Positions 6,572 through 14,807 of a DNA stretch of 54,609 bases are shown here, piece by piece. Positions within the stretch are counted from its first letter, which is position 1. Every line of letters starts with the position of its first letter. A program made the position numbers and the translations under genes. The DNA is from Candidatus Methanophagales archaeon (GTDB lineage: Archaea > Halobacteriota > Syntropharchaeia > Alkanophagales > Methanospirareceae): contig QENH01000196.1 in the NCBI GenBank assembly GCA_003336485.1, forward strand, positions 1 through 54,609. The letters are read 5' to 3'. The notes under the pieces are model-generated. The model was not told where the DNA came from. It searched no databases and saw only the letters and a list, made by a program, of their open reading frames with translations.

Positions 6572-7870
6572 ATGGCGACCGCGAATTTTGTAGGAACCGA
6601 TAGAAAAGAGGAATTGTTGGATGAGCTGTACGAAGAAGCAAAGCTGCCAGGATATACAGATGAAATGGAGATTGCAGAACATGTGATTTCAAAGCAGGTA
6701 GAACGATTAGTAGAGTATGAACAGGCGATTTATAAACTTCGATTGGGGCATAGGCAGGTGGAACAGGAACGAAAAACGGCACGGGATGAGTTAGACAAGA
6801 TACATAAAGAGCTTAAATCTACTCCGGCTGTCAGAGGTTATGTCATAAAATATGAGAAAAAAAGAGACAAAGTGTTAGTCTCTGTTGATGGCGGTAACAG
6901 ATTAATTCACGTCATTCCAAGACCTCATCGATTTCCAAGAGATGAAATAGTTCCCGGTAAGGAGGTAGACCTTAATCCGCGAAACCATAACATTCTGGAA
7001 CTTCTTGATTCTTACAAATACAAAGCCGAGAAATTTGTGGTCAACGAGAGCACAAACGTAACCTATGAGGCTATAGGTGGGCTGGATATTGTGAAGGAAA
7101 AACTCAGGGAGCATACAGAGCTTCAGCTCGACCCGGCGATAAGCAAAGAAATGGCAGATGCGGGTGTAGAACTCCAAAACGCCCTTTTATTAGTCGGTCC
7201 TCCGGGTACGGGAAAAACTATGCTGGCTGAAGCAGTAGCAAACGAAGCAGGGGTGTCTTTTATCGGCGTTAATGCGCCCGAGCTCGTAGAAAAATGGCTC
7301 GGGACGACATCAGCCAATATACGCGACCTTTATGAGTTGGCACGTAAAAAAGCACCGTGCATCGTGTTTATGGACGAGATAGACGGGCTCGCACTGAAGC
7401 GTAGGACTGATGGCGGAGAAACAGACGCGGGTGATGAAGTGCGTACTGCCATGTTACAGTTGTGTGCAGAGCTCGATGGCTTCAACCGGCGTGGTGAATC
7501 AATCGTAACAATATTTACAAGCAACCGTGATGACCGGGTTGACGATGCAATTCTTTCGCGGAGCAAACAGATAGAAGTCCCTGTCCCAGATAGGGATGCA
7601 AAGCGTACTATTTACGAGATAAAGACCAGCAAATACCACCTTGACGAAGACATTGATTTCAATCGCATTGTTGACCTGACACCTGCGAACTGCACGGGTA
7701 GGGACATCACGAAGATCTGCACCGAGGTCTGGCTAAAGAAAACAAAGGACACTAAAAGGATTGGGAAGAAAGTAGGCGAGCTATCAATAACTACTGCGGA
7801 TTTCGAAGACGTAATCGCCAGTAGATCTGTTACCAGGCATATAAATACCATGGTGGAAGTGGGGGAATAA
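6572..7870 (+). CDS. PAN-like AAA ATPase, diverged
   Basis: A 432-residue relative of the proteasome-activating nucleotidase and 26S regulatory ATPases. Layout: an N-terminal segment with FVGT and PGYT, a coiled coil (about 35-82), an OB-like domain (about 85-150), then one AAA module with Walker A GPPGTGKT at 209-216, Walker B IVFMDEID at 264-271 and sensor TSN near 316-318. Two departures from PAN: the conserved RPGR.DR segment with the second arginine finger is shortened to SRSKQ before IEVPVPD, and the C-terminus (MVEVGE) lacks the HbYX motif that opens the 20S gate. It may therefore act as an unfoldase or assembly factor without the proteasome. ATG 6572 is preferred over GTG 6560 because GAGGTG at 6557-6562 is its ribosome site. 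Preceded by iron box C. Confidence 0.88.
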   Translation: MATANFVGTDRKEELLDELYEEAKLPGYTDEMEIAEHVISKQVERLVEYEQAIYKLRLGHRQVEQERKTARDELDKIHKELKSTPAVRGYVIKYEKKRDKVLVSVDGGNRLIHVIPRPHRFPRDEIVPGKEVDLNPRNHNILELLDSYKYKAEKFVVNESTNVTYEAIGGLDIVKEKLREHTELQLDPAISKEMADAGVELQNALLLVGPPGTGKTMLAEAVANEAGVSFIGVNAPELVEKWLGTTSANIRDLYELARKKAPCIVFMDEIDGLALKRRTDGGETDAGDEVRTAMLQLCAELDGFNRRGESIVTIFTSNRDDRVDDAILSRSKQIEVPVPDRDAKRTIYEIKTSKYHLDEDIDFNRIVDLTPANCTGRDITKICTEVWLKKTKDTKRIGKKVGELSITTADFEDVIASRSVTRHINTMVEVGE

Positions 7871-7898
7871 GAGCGGAACAATCATTTTCGCGCGAAAA

Positions 7899-7968
7899 TC
7901 TAACTTTATTCGGCTTTTTAGCCAAAACCGAACATTTTTAGAGGGTATTATTTATGTACCTAACAATA
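7899..7968 (+). promoter_or_regulatory. Iron box D, promoter of the FeoC-like gene
   Basis: CTAAC at 7900 and 7960 (60 bp), TTCGG, GGCTTTTTAGCC, CCGAAC, TTTTTAGAGG, TATA-like TTATTTATG. Transcription would start around 7980, just ahead of the GGAGGT ribosome site at 7985-7990. Confidence 0.7.
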
Positions 7969-7996
7969 AATGATATGATAAACGGAGGTAAAAAAA

Positions 7997-8284
7997 ATGC
8001 CAGTAACAGGGGAACTTCTACATAGGATAGATAAAGGCGGTACTTTAGACGAACTTGCAAATGAGTTAGATATGAGAAAGTCTATACTCGTGGCGATAAT
8101 AGAGTTCCTGTTTCGTGCTGGTTATCTCTGCGAAGTTTGCTCTGGGAAAGAGTGTGCAAGATGCAGAATGAGTAAAATGTGCTGTGTACCCGTGCCTGGA
8201 GGTGGAAAAAGCTGGGTGAAGATGTATGTGCTGACGGATAAGGGCAGGGAAAGTATCACGGGTTCTAATGGAAAACCGCGGTGA
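7997..8284 (+). CDS. FeoC-like winged-helix protein with cysteine cluster
   Basis: A 95-residue protein: helix-turn-helix part GTLDELANELDMRKS, wing-like C-terminal strand MYVLTDKG, and between them a cysteine-rich loop (CEVC, C, C, CC within about 20 residues). FeoC proteins are small winged-helix proteins that carry a cysteine loop able to hold an Fe-S cluster and act with FeoB or as regulators. A paralogue lies at 31654. Good ribosome site GGAGGT. The stop overlaps the GTG of the next gene (GTGA), so both are translated together. Iron box D lies in front. The FeoC assignment rests on architecture and context rather than clear sequence identity; a sensor-type ArsR/MarR-like regulator is an alternative. 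Confidence 0.65.
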   Translation: MPVTGELLHRIDKGGTLDELANELDMRKSILVAIIEFLFRAGYLCEVCSGKECARCRMSKMCCVPVPGGGKSWVKMYVLTDKGRESITGSNGKPR

Positions 8285-8940
8285 AACGGATTGTAATCGT
8301 TGATGTTACTGGAAATGGGATGAGCCTGGTGATTCGTTATCTGAGAAAATTCGGTAAAACACCGTCAAATAATAATAGTTTCAGTCAAGACGAGCTTGCG
8401 GCAATGATAATGGTGGCAGATTTTGCGGTTGAAGAAACCGAACTAATCACTGATTTTGTAGGAACCGCTAGAAAAGAGGAATTGATAAACGAGCGGTACG
8501 GATATGCAACGCAGCCGGGTTATACCAATGAACGTGAGGGGACAGGACATAAACGCTCGAACACAGCGGCAGGGGTGTTCTTGCGAATCGCGGGCACGTT
8601 ATTCCTGTTAATTGGATGCGTGGGAATAGTTCTACCGCTCCTGCCTACTACGCCCTTTCTCCTGCTCGCTATCGGCTGCTATGCCAGAAGCTCGGAGAGA
8701 TGCTACCGCTGGCTCATCACGAACCGCTGGTTTGGCGAATATATAAAAAACTGGCACGAGGGCAAGGGTATTCCGAAGAAGACAAAGATTCTGACGATTG
8801 CGTTTTTATGCCTGACGATAGGGTATTCAGTCGTTGTCGTGGTTCCGTTTTTCATTGGCAAGATTATTCTGATCTTTATTGCGATATGCGTCAGTATGCA
8901 CGTACTCGTCCTCCCGACACGGGAACCGGATGCGGGGTAG
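8281..8940 (+). CDS. DUF454 (YbaN-like) membrane protein with an added N-terminal module
   Basis: A 219-residue protein. The C-terminal part from about residue 100 matches DUF454/YbaN: GIVLPLLPTTPFLLLAIGCY, then RSSERCYRWL and FGEYIKNWHEGKGIPKKTK, with two to four transmembrane helices. Function of the family is unknown; it is a small inner-membrane protein in bacteria. The first 100 residues are unusual for the family and contain ITDFVGTARKEELINERY and QPGYTNE, which match the start of the AAA ATPase at 6572 also at DNA level. Start is GTG overlapping the preceding TGA. It shares the box D transcript with the FeoC-like gene. Confidence 0.75.
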   Translation: MKRIVIVDVTGNGMSLVIRYLRKFGKTPSNNNSFSQDELAAMIMVADFAVEETELITDFVGTARKEELINERYGYATQPGYTNEREGTGHKRSNTAAGVFLRIAGTLFLLIGCVGIVLPLLPTTPFLLLAIGCYARSSERCYRWLITNRWFGEYIKNWHEGKGIPKKTKILTIAFLCLTIGYSVVVVVPFFIGKIILIFIAICVSMHVLVLPTREPDAG

Positions 8941-8985
8941 CTGTGATTACAATATATGGTGGACTGAGAATGTAAAATAGACAAA

Positions 8986-9522
8986 ATGAGAACAATTAAA
9001 AAGTATGCCCTCTATATCTTACTGGGTTTGTTGTACCCTACAGTCAAAGTAATTTGGTATATAAATGGTCTTGTTTACCTGCGTGGAGTGGTATACGGAC
9101 TAATCGCAGGAGTTATAACGATCTGCATCGGGATTTTTGCGCTCACGGAATACGCGGGTGCGAATAAGTCAGTATGGCACTGGCTGGCTGCTGTGGCACC
9201 GCTAATTATCATTCCGATTACACCGATTATTATGATCCATCATTTGGGGCTCCGAATCTTTCTAACGGAGAAACTGGCAATATTTATGACATTTGATGGC
9301 ATCGCTCTCGTTCAATTCGGCATGGCTGTTTTGATGTTTCGTGGTTTGATATTCAAATGTGGGGCAGATAAGCTGGCGATGCCACGTATTGGCTTTACGA
9401 TAATGAAGACTGTTTTAACCCTGCGCAGCATATTGAAAAAGAGAAAAATCTCTAACATCAAAACGAAATGTGATTGTTTATTTGCCAATCATGACATGGA
9501 CTCGATTGTGGAAAAAATATGA
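8986..9522 (+). CDS. Multi-pass membrane protein, unknown
   Basis: A 178-residue protein with about four transmembrane segments (YALYILLGLLYP; GVVYGLIAGVITICIGIFAL; VAPLIIIPITPIIMI; IALVQFGMAVLMF) and a basic C-terminal tail with CDC. No family recognised. It begins 45 bp after the DUF454 gene and is probably the third gene of the box D operon. The intergenic stretch 9523-9756 after it shows no gene I can support. Confidence 0.55.
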   Translation: MRTIKKYALYILLGLLYPTVKVIWYINGLVYLRGVVYGLIAGVITICIGIFALTEYAGANKSVWHWLAAVAPLIIIPITPIIMIHHLGLRIFLTEKLAIFMTFDGIALVQFGMAVLMFRGLIFKCGADKLAMPRIGFTIMKTVLTLRSILKKRKISNIKTKCDCLFANHDMDSIVEKI

Positions 9523-9756
9523 TGCTCTAAATCTAGGGGGCGAGTTTGTAAGCTTATCCAATGGCCAGACCGACGAACGGATGAAACTGGGAATCATGGC
9601 GTTGTGCTGACGGCCAATGGTGTTGAGGGGGCAGGATATGGAATTAGATGTCGGGCGTAAATAGTAAAGATTTGGGTGATTTGGATGCCTGTGGAGACGC
9701 ACGGGATATCGCTGGGATTGGCCAATTGCTATCTGATTCACAACCACTAACCCTTT

Positions 9757-9780
9757 ATATATGAATGCATGTTCATATAT
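9757..9780. promoter_or_regulatory. ArsR-type palindromic operator over the TATA box
   Basis: ATATATGAA at 9757-9765 and TTCATATAT at 9772-9780 are a perfect 9-bp inverted repeat around a 6-bp centre. This is the classic ArsR/SmtB operator form (ATATGAA...TTCATAT). It overlaps the TATA box (TTTATATATG, 9754-9763), so a bound repressor would block TBP. It argues for autoregulation of the ArsR gene and the coupled permease. Confidence 0.75.
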
Positions 9781-9782
9781 TC

Positions 9783-10133
9783 ATGGATAAAAATTGCCCG
9801 CGCGTCAACGTGTCGCTTTTGGACGAGATGATACATAACCTTCCCGATGCGAATGTGATAACCAGAATATCTACCACCTTTCAGGTGCTTCAGTCCGATA
9901 CCAGGCTTAAAATACTATTTCTGCTAGCACAAAAAGAGATGTGTGTCTGCGAACTCGATTGTGCGCTCGATGTGACACAATCGGCAATTTCACACAGTCT
10001 CAGAACACTGCGGCAGCTAGACCTTGTGCGGGTCAAAAAAGAGGGCCGGTTCGCGGTGTACCACATTGCAGACGACCATGTCAAAGCGCTGATAGACCTG
10101 TGCAAGGAGCATGTAACGGAGTGCAGCCCTTGA
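9783..10133 (+). CDS. ArsR/SmtB-family metal-sensing repressor
   Basis: A 116-residue winged-helix regulator. LQSDTRLKILFLLAQKE leads into MCVCELDCAL, which matches the ELCVCDL metal-binding motif of ArsR/CadC sensors; QSAISHSLRTLRQLDLV is the recognition helix and VYHI the wing end. Metal binding is expected to release DNA. ATG 9783 is chosen over 9765, because 9765 lies inside the operator palindrome and TATA at 9754-9763 would place the transcription start at about 9783, giving a leaderless message. The stop overlaps the TTG start of the permease gene. Likely effector: arsenite, cadmium, zinc or copper (not resolvable). Confidence 0.85.
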   Translation: MDKNCPRVNVSLLDEMIHNLPDANVITRISTTFQVLQSDTRLKILFLLAQKEMCVCELDCALDVTQSAISHSLRTLRQLDLVRVKKEGRFAVYHIADDHVKALIDLCKEHVTECSP

Positions 10134-11203
10134 GCTTGACAAATACACTCACGGATATATTTACCGGCATCGCAGGAGAGATGTGGGTGATTTTCCTGGA
10201 TGCTGCGCCATACCTATTCCTCGGATTCGGGGTTGCTGGGCTGCTGCACATATTTATCTCTGATGAGAAGATAATGGGCTATCTTGGCGCATCGGCCGGG
10301 AAGTTCAGGTCAGTGCTCAACGCCTCGATTGCTGGCATCCCGCTACCGATCTGCTCATGCGGGATCGTACCTACTGCCATTTCTCTGAGAAAACGAGGTG
10401 CAACCAGAGGCGCAACTGTTTCCTTTTTGATCTCGACACCCGAGACCGGTGTGGATTCGATTGCAATAACATACGCTCTTCTTGACCCGATAATGACCGT
10501 CTTTCGCCCGATTGCAGCGTTTGTCACTGCTCTTGCTGCCGGGATCACAAATAACATGCTGATAAAAGATGAAGACCCAGCCGCATCAGAAGAGACGGCG
10601 TCGTGCACCTGTAGCACATGCAGCACTCTATCTGACGACCCGAGCTTTGCAGAACGCATTTACGCCGGAATCAGGTATGCGTACCTCGACCTTCTGGGTG
10701 AGATTTCCGGGTGGCTCATTGTGGGAATCCTACTTGCAGGTAGCATCTCCTACGCAATACCTGACAGTTCGATTCACCACTATCTCGGCGGCGGTCTGGC
10801 TTCAATGCTTATCATGCTTGTGGTTGGTATTCCACTCTATATCTGCGCGACCGCATCCACACCCATTGCGGCAGCACTGATTGCAAAGGGGATGAGCCCG
10901 GGCACTGCATTTGTATTTCTGTTAGCAGGACCTGCAACCAATGCCGTAACGATCACGATGGTAGCCAGATTTTTGGGAAAACGATCGGTCGTACTATATC
11001 TTGCGGTAATCGCGATATGTTCGATTGCTTTGGGTCTTGCGCTGGACTTTGTTTATCTTGGGATGGGGATTGAAACGGCAGCGATCGTGGGATGCATGAG
11101 CGAAGTCCTGCCGCACGAGCTGAAATTGCTGTTTGCCGTTTTGATGCTTCCGATGATGGTGTATGCAATGTATCGCTCGATGCGCAGAATCCATTTAAAA
11201 TAA
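10130..11203 (+). CDS. Permease of the SO_0444/ArsP (DUF318) type, heavy-metal efflux
   Basis: A 357-residue membrane protein of the permease superfamily PF03773. Two homologous halves each carry the family motif: ASIAGIPLPICSCGIVP in the first and VVGIPLYICATASTPIAAAL in the second, with STPETGVDS and AGPATNAVT loops. The central loop contains CTCSTC, a likely soft-metal site. Members export Cu/Zn-type metals or organoarsenicals. The start is TTG 10130 within TTGA overlapping the ArsR stop, with GGAG at 10118-10121 upstream; longer in-frame extension upstream is only a shadow of the ArsR gene. Translational coupling to the sensor supports an inducible efflux pair. Confidence 0.85.
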   Translation: MSLTNTLTDIFTGIAGEMWVIFLDAAPYLFLGFGVAGLLHIFISDEKIMGYLGASAGKFRSVLNASIAGIPLPICSCGIVPTAISLRKRGATRGATVSFLISTPETGVDSIAITYALLDPIMTVFRPIAAFVTALAAGITNNMLIKDEDPAASEETASCTCSTCSTLSDDPSFAERIYAGIRYAYLDLLGEISGWLIVGILLAGSISYAIPDSSIHHYLGGGLASMLIMLVVGIPLYICATASTPIAAALIAKGMSPGTAFVFLLAGPATNAVTITMVARFLGKRSVVLYLAVIAICSIALGLALDFVYLGMGIETAAIVGCMSEVLPHELKLLFAVLMLPMMVYAMYRSMRRIHLK

Positions 11204-11286
11204 TTCTTACTGTGGTAAAGAAACCAAATATTTAATACCTATGCGGGGTACATATGAGAGGTACAAACGAGGTTTTTTCCAAAAAT

Positions 11287-11355
11287 CCTAACCTTGTTCG
11301 GCTTGTTAGCCAAAACCGAGTCTTTTTAGGGTGTGATTTATATGTCCCTAACAAC
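11287..11355 (+). promoter_or_regulatory. Iron box E, promoter of the ZinT-like gene
   Basis: CTAAC at 11288 and 11348 (60 bp). Half-sites TTCGG, CCGAGTC and TTTTTAGG, TATA-like GATTTATATG. A leader of about 150 nt follows before the start codon at 11528, much longer than for the feoA genes. Confidence 0.68.
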
Positions 11356-11527
11356 AAACCCTTTCTTTAAGGAAATGGTTTAAAAGAAAACCTGAGCTAA
11401 AAGAGAAACTAAGAGGATGATTGTTTTTTAGTCACGGTTTCTACCGAAAAACCCTTTTGCAAGCAAAATCATTTACGGAAAATTTGCTTCGCAATAAAAA
11501 AGTTGTTTAGGAGGTGAAAAGAAAAAA

Positions 11528-12637
11528 ATGAACAAAACAAAAAGAAGATTAAGTGCTATTGTAGTGCTAACAAGCGTTTTAGTATTGGGCGTTCTTGCAC
11601 TGTCAACGGGAATTGCAAGTGAAGATTCGAGTCCACTTAATGATTGGAACGGGACGTGGCTCAATCTCGGAACGATGCTTGACGATCCTGCTATGGACTC
11701 AGTCTACGAAGCCATGACCGATGCAGCAAACGCAGCAGCAGGAGATGGCACCTTTACTACCGATGATGCCAAGAGCTTCTTGTACGCAATGCATAACTCG
11801 AATTTCGGCGATTTTGTAATAGCAGAGAACAAAGTCACCTATTACAACACAGACAAAACGGTTAAATGCGATTGTGAATACGAAAGCGCAGGTGTAGAGA
11901 CAGTAGCGTTCGGAGAAGAGGAATTTAATTGGTACAAGTTCGCGCTTACGTCGGAAGATACAACTTGTCCCGAGTACAAGTATCTCATTTTTACTGAGGT
12001 ACATTCTCATGAAGAGGGCATGGAACACTTCCACATGAGATACGGTAATACCAGTTTTGATGACCTGATAAACAATACGGGCTATGCGATGTGGTATCCT
12101 ACTTTTGCTGTCGAAGGTACCACAATGGAAACAGTAGCTGACGGATATGCGGAAGGAGCTGAGATGATGGGGGCCATGATGCTCGCAAGTCAAGGGTCAA
12201 GTCTTAAAGACACATGGGAAAACTTTGACCCCGCGTTTTTACCTGCTGAGATAATAAATATTTCGGGGACATACACTAAAACAGGTGAAGGCATATTCCT
12301 GGATCTTGAGGGAAACTTCATACCCGATTTCCTTGAACAAGTAACAGGAACGCATACCATTGAACAACACGGCTCATTGCTTAAGGTAACAGATGATGAG
12401 GGAAGTATATCTCAAGGCTCTACGTTAGGAAACAATATAATGCTCGCGAATGCGGGCTATATGGAAGCAGAGGGTTTGGGCAAAATAGGTTTTGAATCTG
12501 TTGCTACAGGAATGATAGACGAAGGAACGCAGGGGCCTGAGATTTTCCTGAATTGGATATGGCGCATATATGACAGCGACGATAATTTGCTGTTTAACGG
12601 TGCTGGTACCCAAGTACTGAAGCGGACAGGAGAGTGA
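11528..12637 (+). CDS. Secreted ZinT-like metal-binding protein
   Basis: A 369-residue exported protein. Signal peptide with RRLSAIVVLTSVLVLGVLAL then STGIAS. Residues about 38-200 resemble ZinT/YodA: W.G.W near the start, YKYLIFTEVHSH and MEHFHMRYGNTSFDDL, WYPTF, where HFH forms the zinc site in ZinT. The last 150 residues (ISGTYTKTGEGIFLD onwards) look like a separate beta-rich domain that I cannot name. ZinT is a periplasmic zinc chaperone in bacteria; the iron box in front suggests iron or general metal scavenging here (inference). Strong ribosome site AGGAGGTG. Leader, ribosome site and signal peptide are near copies of those of the gene at 14808, though the mature proteins are unrelated. 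Confidence 0.78.
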   Translation: MNKTKRRLSAIVVLTSVLVLGVLALSTGIASEDSSPLNDWNGTWLNLGTMLDDPAMDSVYEAMTDAANAAAGDGTFTTDDAKSFLYAMHNSNFGDFVIAENKVTYYNTDKTVKCDCEYESAGVETVAFGEEEFNWYKFALTSEDTTCPEYKYLIFTEVHSHEEGMEHFHMRYGNTSFDDLINNTGYAMWYPTFAVEGTTMETVADGYAEGAEMMGAMMLASQGSSLKDTWENFDPAFLPAEIINISGTYTKTGEGIFLDLEGNFIPDFLEQVTGTHTIEQHGSLLKVTDDEGSISQGSTLGNNIMLANAGYMEAEGLGKIGFESVATGMIDEGTQGPEIFLNWIWRIYDSDDNLLFNGAGTQVLKRTGE

Positions 12638-13022
12638 CTAGTCAAGACGAATATCCGCTGATGGACGCAAAAGGGAAATAGATATTGATGTGCAAGTAGA
12701 AGGGCAGATGAAAGGCATTGCATCTGTTCCCTGCTTTTTCTTTTTTGGATCAAATATCAGGATCGCATAAACTGTTTTTTCTGAAAATGCTGGGGCACTC
12801 ACAACGGAGCAAATCTGTTTCTAACCAAGGCAGTTGATGACTTTCACAAGCTTTTTGACATGCTTAAGCACCCAAAATATTGTCTTCCTTGCACAATATC
12901 CTTTCATGAAAGCCTTCTTTTACTTGCGATTCCGAGTCTTTAAATCAATTGCGGTGGGACCACAGTATTAATCAAAATAGAAGTGTTTACATATAGGCTG
13001 CCCTAAGAATATTACACGTGCC
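12638..13022. other. Intergenic region, no gene supported
   Basis: Holds a hairpin GGGCAGATG/CATCTGTTCCC followed by CTTTTTCTTTTTT (about 12704-12746), a plausible terminator for the ZinT-like gene. The 12780-12960 part shows no convincing ORF. At 12983-13004 a TATA-like TTTACATATAGG and a CCCTAAG lie just ahead of the DtxR gene, which would be nearly leaderless. Confidence 0.5.
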
Positions 13023-13508
13023 ATGCTAAGTAGAAAAGCGGAAGACTATCTCGAAGCGATTCTGGGGATCACCGAAGAGAAGGGCTATACAAGGGTAAAG
13101 GATATAGCCATAGCTTTAGATATTCAGCCCTCAAGCGTTGTGGAGATGCTAAAGAAGCTGAACGATATGGGTTACGTTGTTTACCGGAAATACGACGGTG
13201 TGTCCTTAACAGAAAAGGGGCGAGAGATAGGCAGCTTGGTAAAGGACCGGCATGATACACTAAAAGCACTTCTGGAAATACTACAGGTGCCCGAGAAAAT
13301 AGCGAATAAAGATGCGTGCATAATGGAGCACGAATTGGAGACGAAAACGGTAGAGCAGTTGAAGAATTTTGTGCGGTTTGTGAAGTCCGCACCAGACTAT
13401 CCACAATGGCTTCAGCACTTCAGAACGTTCTGTGATACCGGAGTGCATCCGTGCGAAGCGGATAAGCAAAAGGGTATCGGTTCTTCGGATGAACCCGAAC
13501 TTACATAG
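13023..13508 (+). CDS. DtxR/MntR-family metalloregulator
   Basis: A 161-residue winged-helix repressor-type protein. SRKAEDYLEAILGI starts the family; DIQPSSVVEMLKKLNDMGYV is the recognition region. Residues that bind metal in Bacillus MntR are present at identical positions: D8, E11, H77, E102 and H103, while position 99 is cysteine instead of glutamate, as in iron-sensing DtxR (AC..EH). Known mutational work on MntR links position 99 cysteine, together with another change, to iron response, so Fe2+ or Mn2+ is the likely co-repressor. Length lacks an SH3-like third domain. It lies in the centre of the eight iron boxes and is the best candidate to bind them. The cysteine pair in the tail (FCDTGVHPC) may be an added site. 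Confidence 0.85.
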   Translation: MLSRKAEDYLEAILGITEEKGYTRVKDIAIALDIQPSSVVEMLKKLNDMGYVVYRKYDGVSLTEKGREIGSLVKDRHDTLKALLEILQVPEKIANKDACIMEHELETKTVEQLKNFVRFVKSAPDYPQWLQHFRTFCDTGVHPCEADKQKGIGSSDEPELT

Positions 13509-13630
13509 GTTTATTTTTTAATGGGCGTTTCAGTCAGTAACTGTACAATTTGTCGTATCTTTGTTAAGGTTGACTTTTGACGAGAGTAGATTGAAGCGAA
13601 TTTTTAAGAAGCGAAAGAAAGCAGTAGGAT

Positions 13631-13679
13631 AAAAAAGTAGCTGAGAGAGGCCATGAATAACATTGACACGCCCTCAGCC
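13631..13679 (-). terminator. Hairpin terminator after the TM-helix protein gene
   Basis: On the minus strand GCTGAGGG ... CCTCTCTCAGC forms a stem, followed by TACTTTTTTATCC. It lies 25 bp after the stop of the gene at 13704-14375. Confidence 0.5.
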
Positions 13680-13703
13680 ATAATTTTTGCGATTATCATA
13701 TAT

Positions 13704-14375
13704 TTATTCTTCCTTCTTGTTCTCTTCTAGCTTTTCGTGCATATATTCGCCAACGGCTTCTCTACCGCCCCAGCCCACAGAGATACCTATAGCGACTCCA
13801 ATACCTATTCCAATACCCCATGCTAACGGAACGAGGAACGTGTATATGATTTGCATGTTGATGAGTAACTGCTCCATCGCTAATACAAGCACTACTACTA
13901 CCAGGATCGCCTTAAGCACCGGTGCCATTATATCAGCAAGAGGAACCTCATGGGTTCCGAGTGTTTCTTCTATCCATTTCATGGCGAAAGTAATCAGTAT
14001 CATTCCCAGTATCAGTATTATGGCTGCTATGATCAGACGCGGGAAGTATAGCGCAAGCGCAGTCATGAAGTCGGCCATAAATTGTATGTTCAACACGTCT
14101 ACGGCTGCCATGATAAAGATGATGTAAATAAACCATCTAATCACAACATCAAAAATTCTCGAAATACTCCATCCCGTTTTCTCGATCGTATCTCCCACAC
14201 CTGCTTTGCTCACTATAGCGTCAACGCCAATTTTATCAAGCACTAATCGCACGACTTTCCCGACTACACGCCCTAGAATCAATCCAATTATCAGAAGTAT
14301 TATCGCTCCAACTATCGCAATTAATGTATCGAAAAAGGCAACTTTTGCAAATGCTATTTGTAGTTCTTCTAACAT
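13704..14375 (-). CDS. MscS-related conserved TM-helix protein
   Basis: A 223-residue membrane protein with five predicted transmembrane helices. The repeated pattern FFDTLIAIVGAIILLIIGLI then GRVVGKVVR, and LALYFPRLIIAAIILILGMI, matches the conserved TM-helix repeat found in MscS-like channel proteins without the soluble MscS beta domain. The C-terminus is charged and glutamate-rich (EKLEENKKEE). Likely a small mechanosensitive or stress-related channel. Ribosome site AGGAGGTGAT lies 10 nt before the ATG. Single gene, terminator on its own strand, no iron box. Confidence 0.75.
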   Translation of the reverse strand: MLEELQIAFAKVAFFDTLIAIVGAIILLIIGLILGRVVGKVVRLVLDKIGVDAIVSKAGVGDTIEKTGWSISRIFDVVIRWFIYIIFIMAAVDVLNIQFMADFMTALALYFPRLIIAAIILILGMILITFAMKWIEETLGTHEVPLADIMAPVLKAILVVVVLVLAMEQLLINMQIIYTFLVPLAWGIGIGIGVAIGISVGWGGREAVGEYMHEKLEENKKEE

Positions 14376-14663
14376 TTTCTTTTTATCACCTCCTATTTGT
14401 TTTTATGGCGCTTATGTCATTGCCTATTACTATGCATGGACACAAGAGTCTATGATAACTGGGTATTACGTGTATAAATACTACAAGGGTACAGCTGAAG
14501 ATACAAGATACCGGATGTAAGATGGATTTGATGGCAGTTCAGGCGTATAATGACTTGGAATTCCATCCGTCAATTAAGCCAACTGGCAAACAAATACCAT
14601 CAGCCTATTTAATATATCTGTTGGGCACAGATTAGAGGCACAGGTGCGGGTTTTTCCAAATTT

Positions 14664-14733
14664 CCTAACTTTTTTCGGCTTTTTCGCCGAAACCGAACAT
14701 AATTAGGGCGTGATTTATATGCCCCTAACAACA
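14664..14733 (+). promoter_or_regulatory. Iron box F, promoter of the secreted CbiX/FmdE-like gene
   Basis: CTAAC at 14665 and 14725 (60 bp). TTTCGGC/GCCGAAA is a perfect 7-bp hairpin here, then CCGAAC, AATTAGGG and TATA-like GATTTATATG directly before CCCCTAAC. This copy shows the dyad most clearly. Confidence 0.7.
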
Positions 14734-14807
14734 CACTTTTTCTTTAGAAAAGAAAACCTGTACTAAAAGAAAGAAAGGTTTTAGGGGATGAAAAGAAAAA
14801 ACGAAAA

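Noticed and set aside
12989-13004. TATAGG-CTG-CCCTAAG ahead of the DtxR-family gene as a possible autoregulatory site
   Set aside because: Too short and without the other half-sites; suggestive but not supportable alone.
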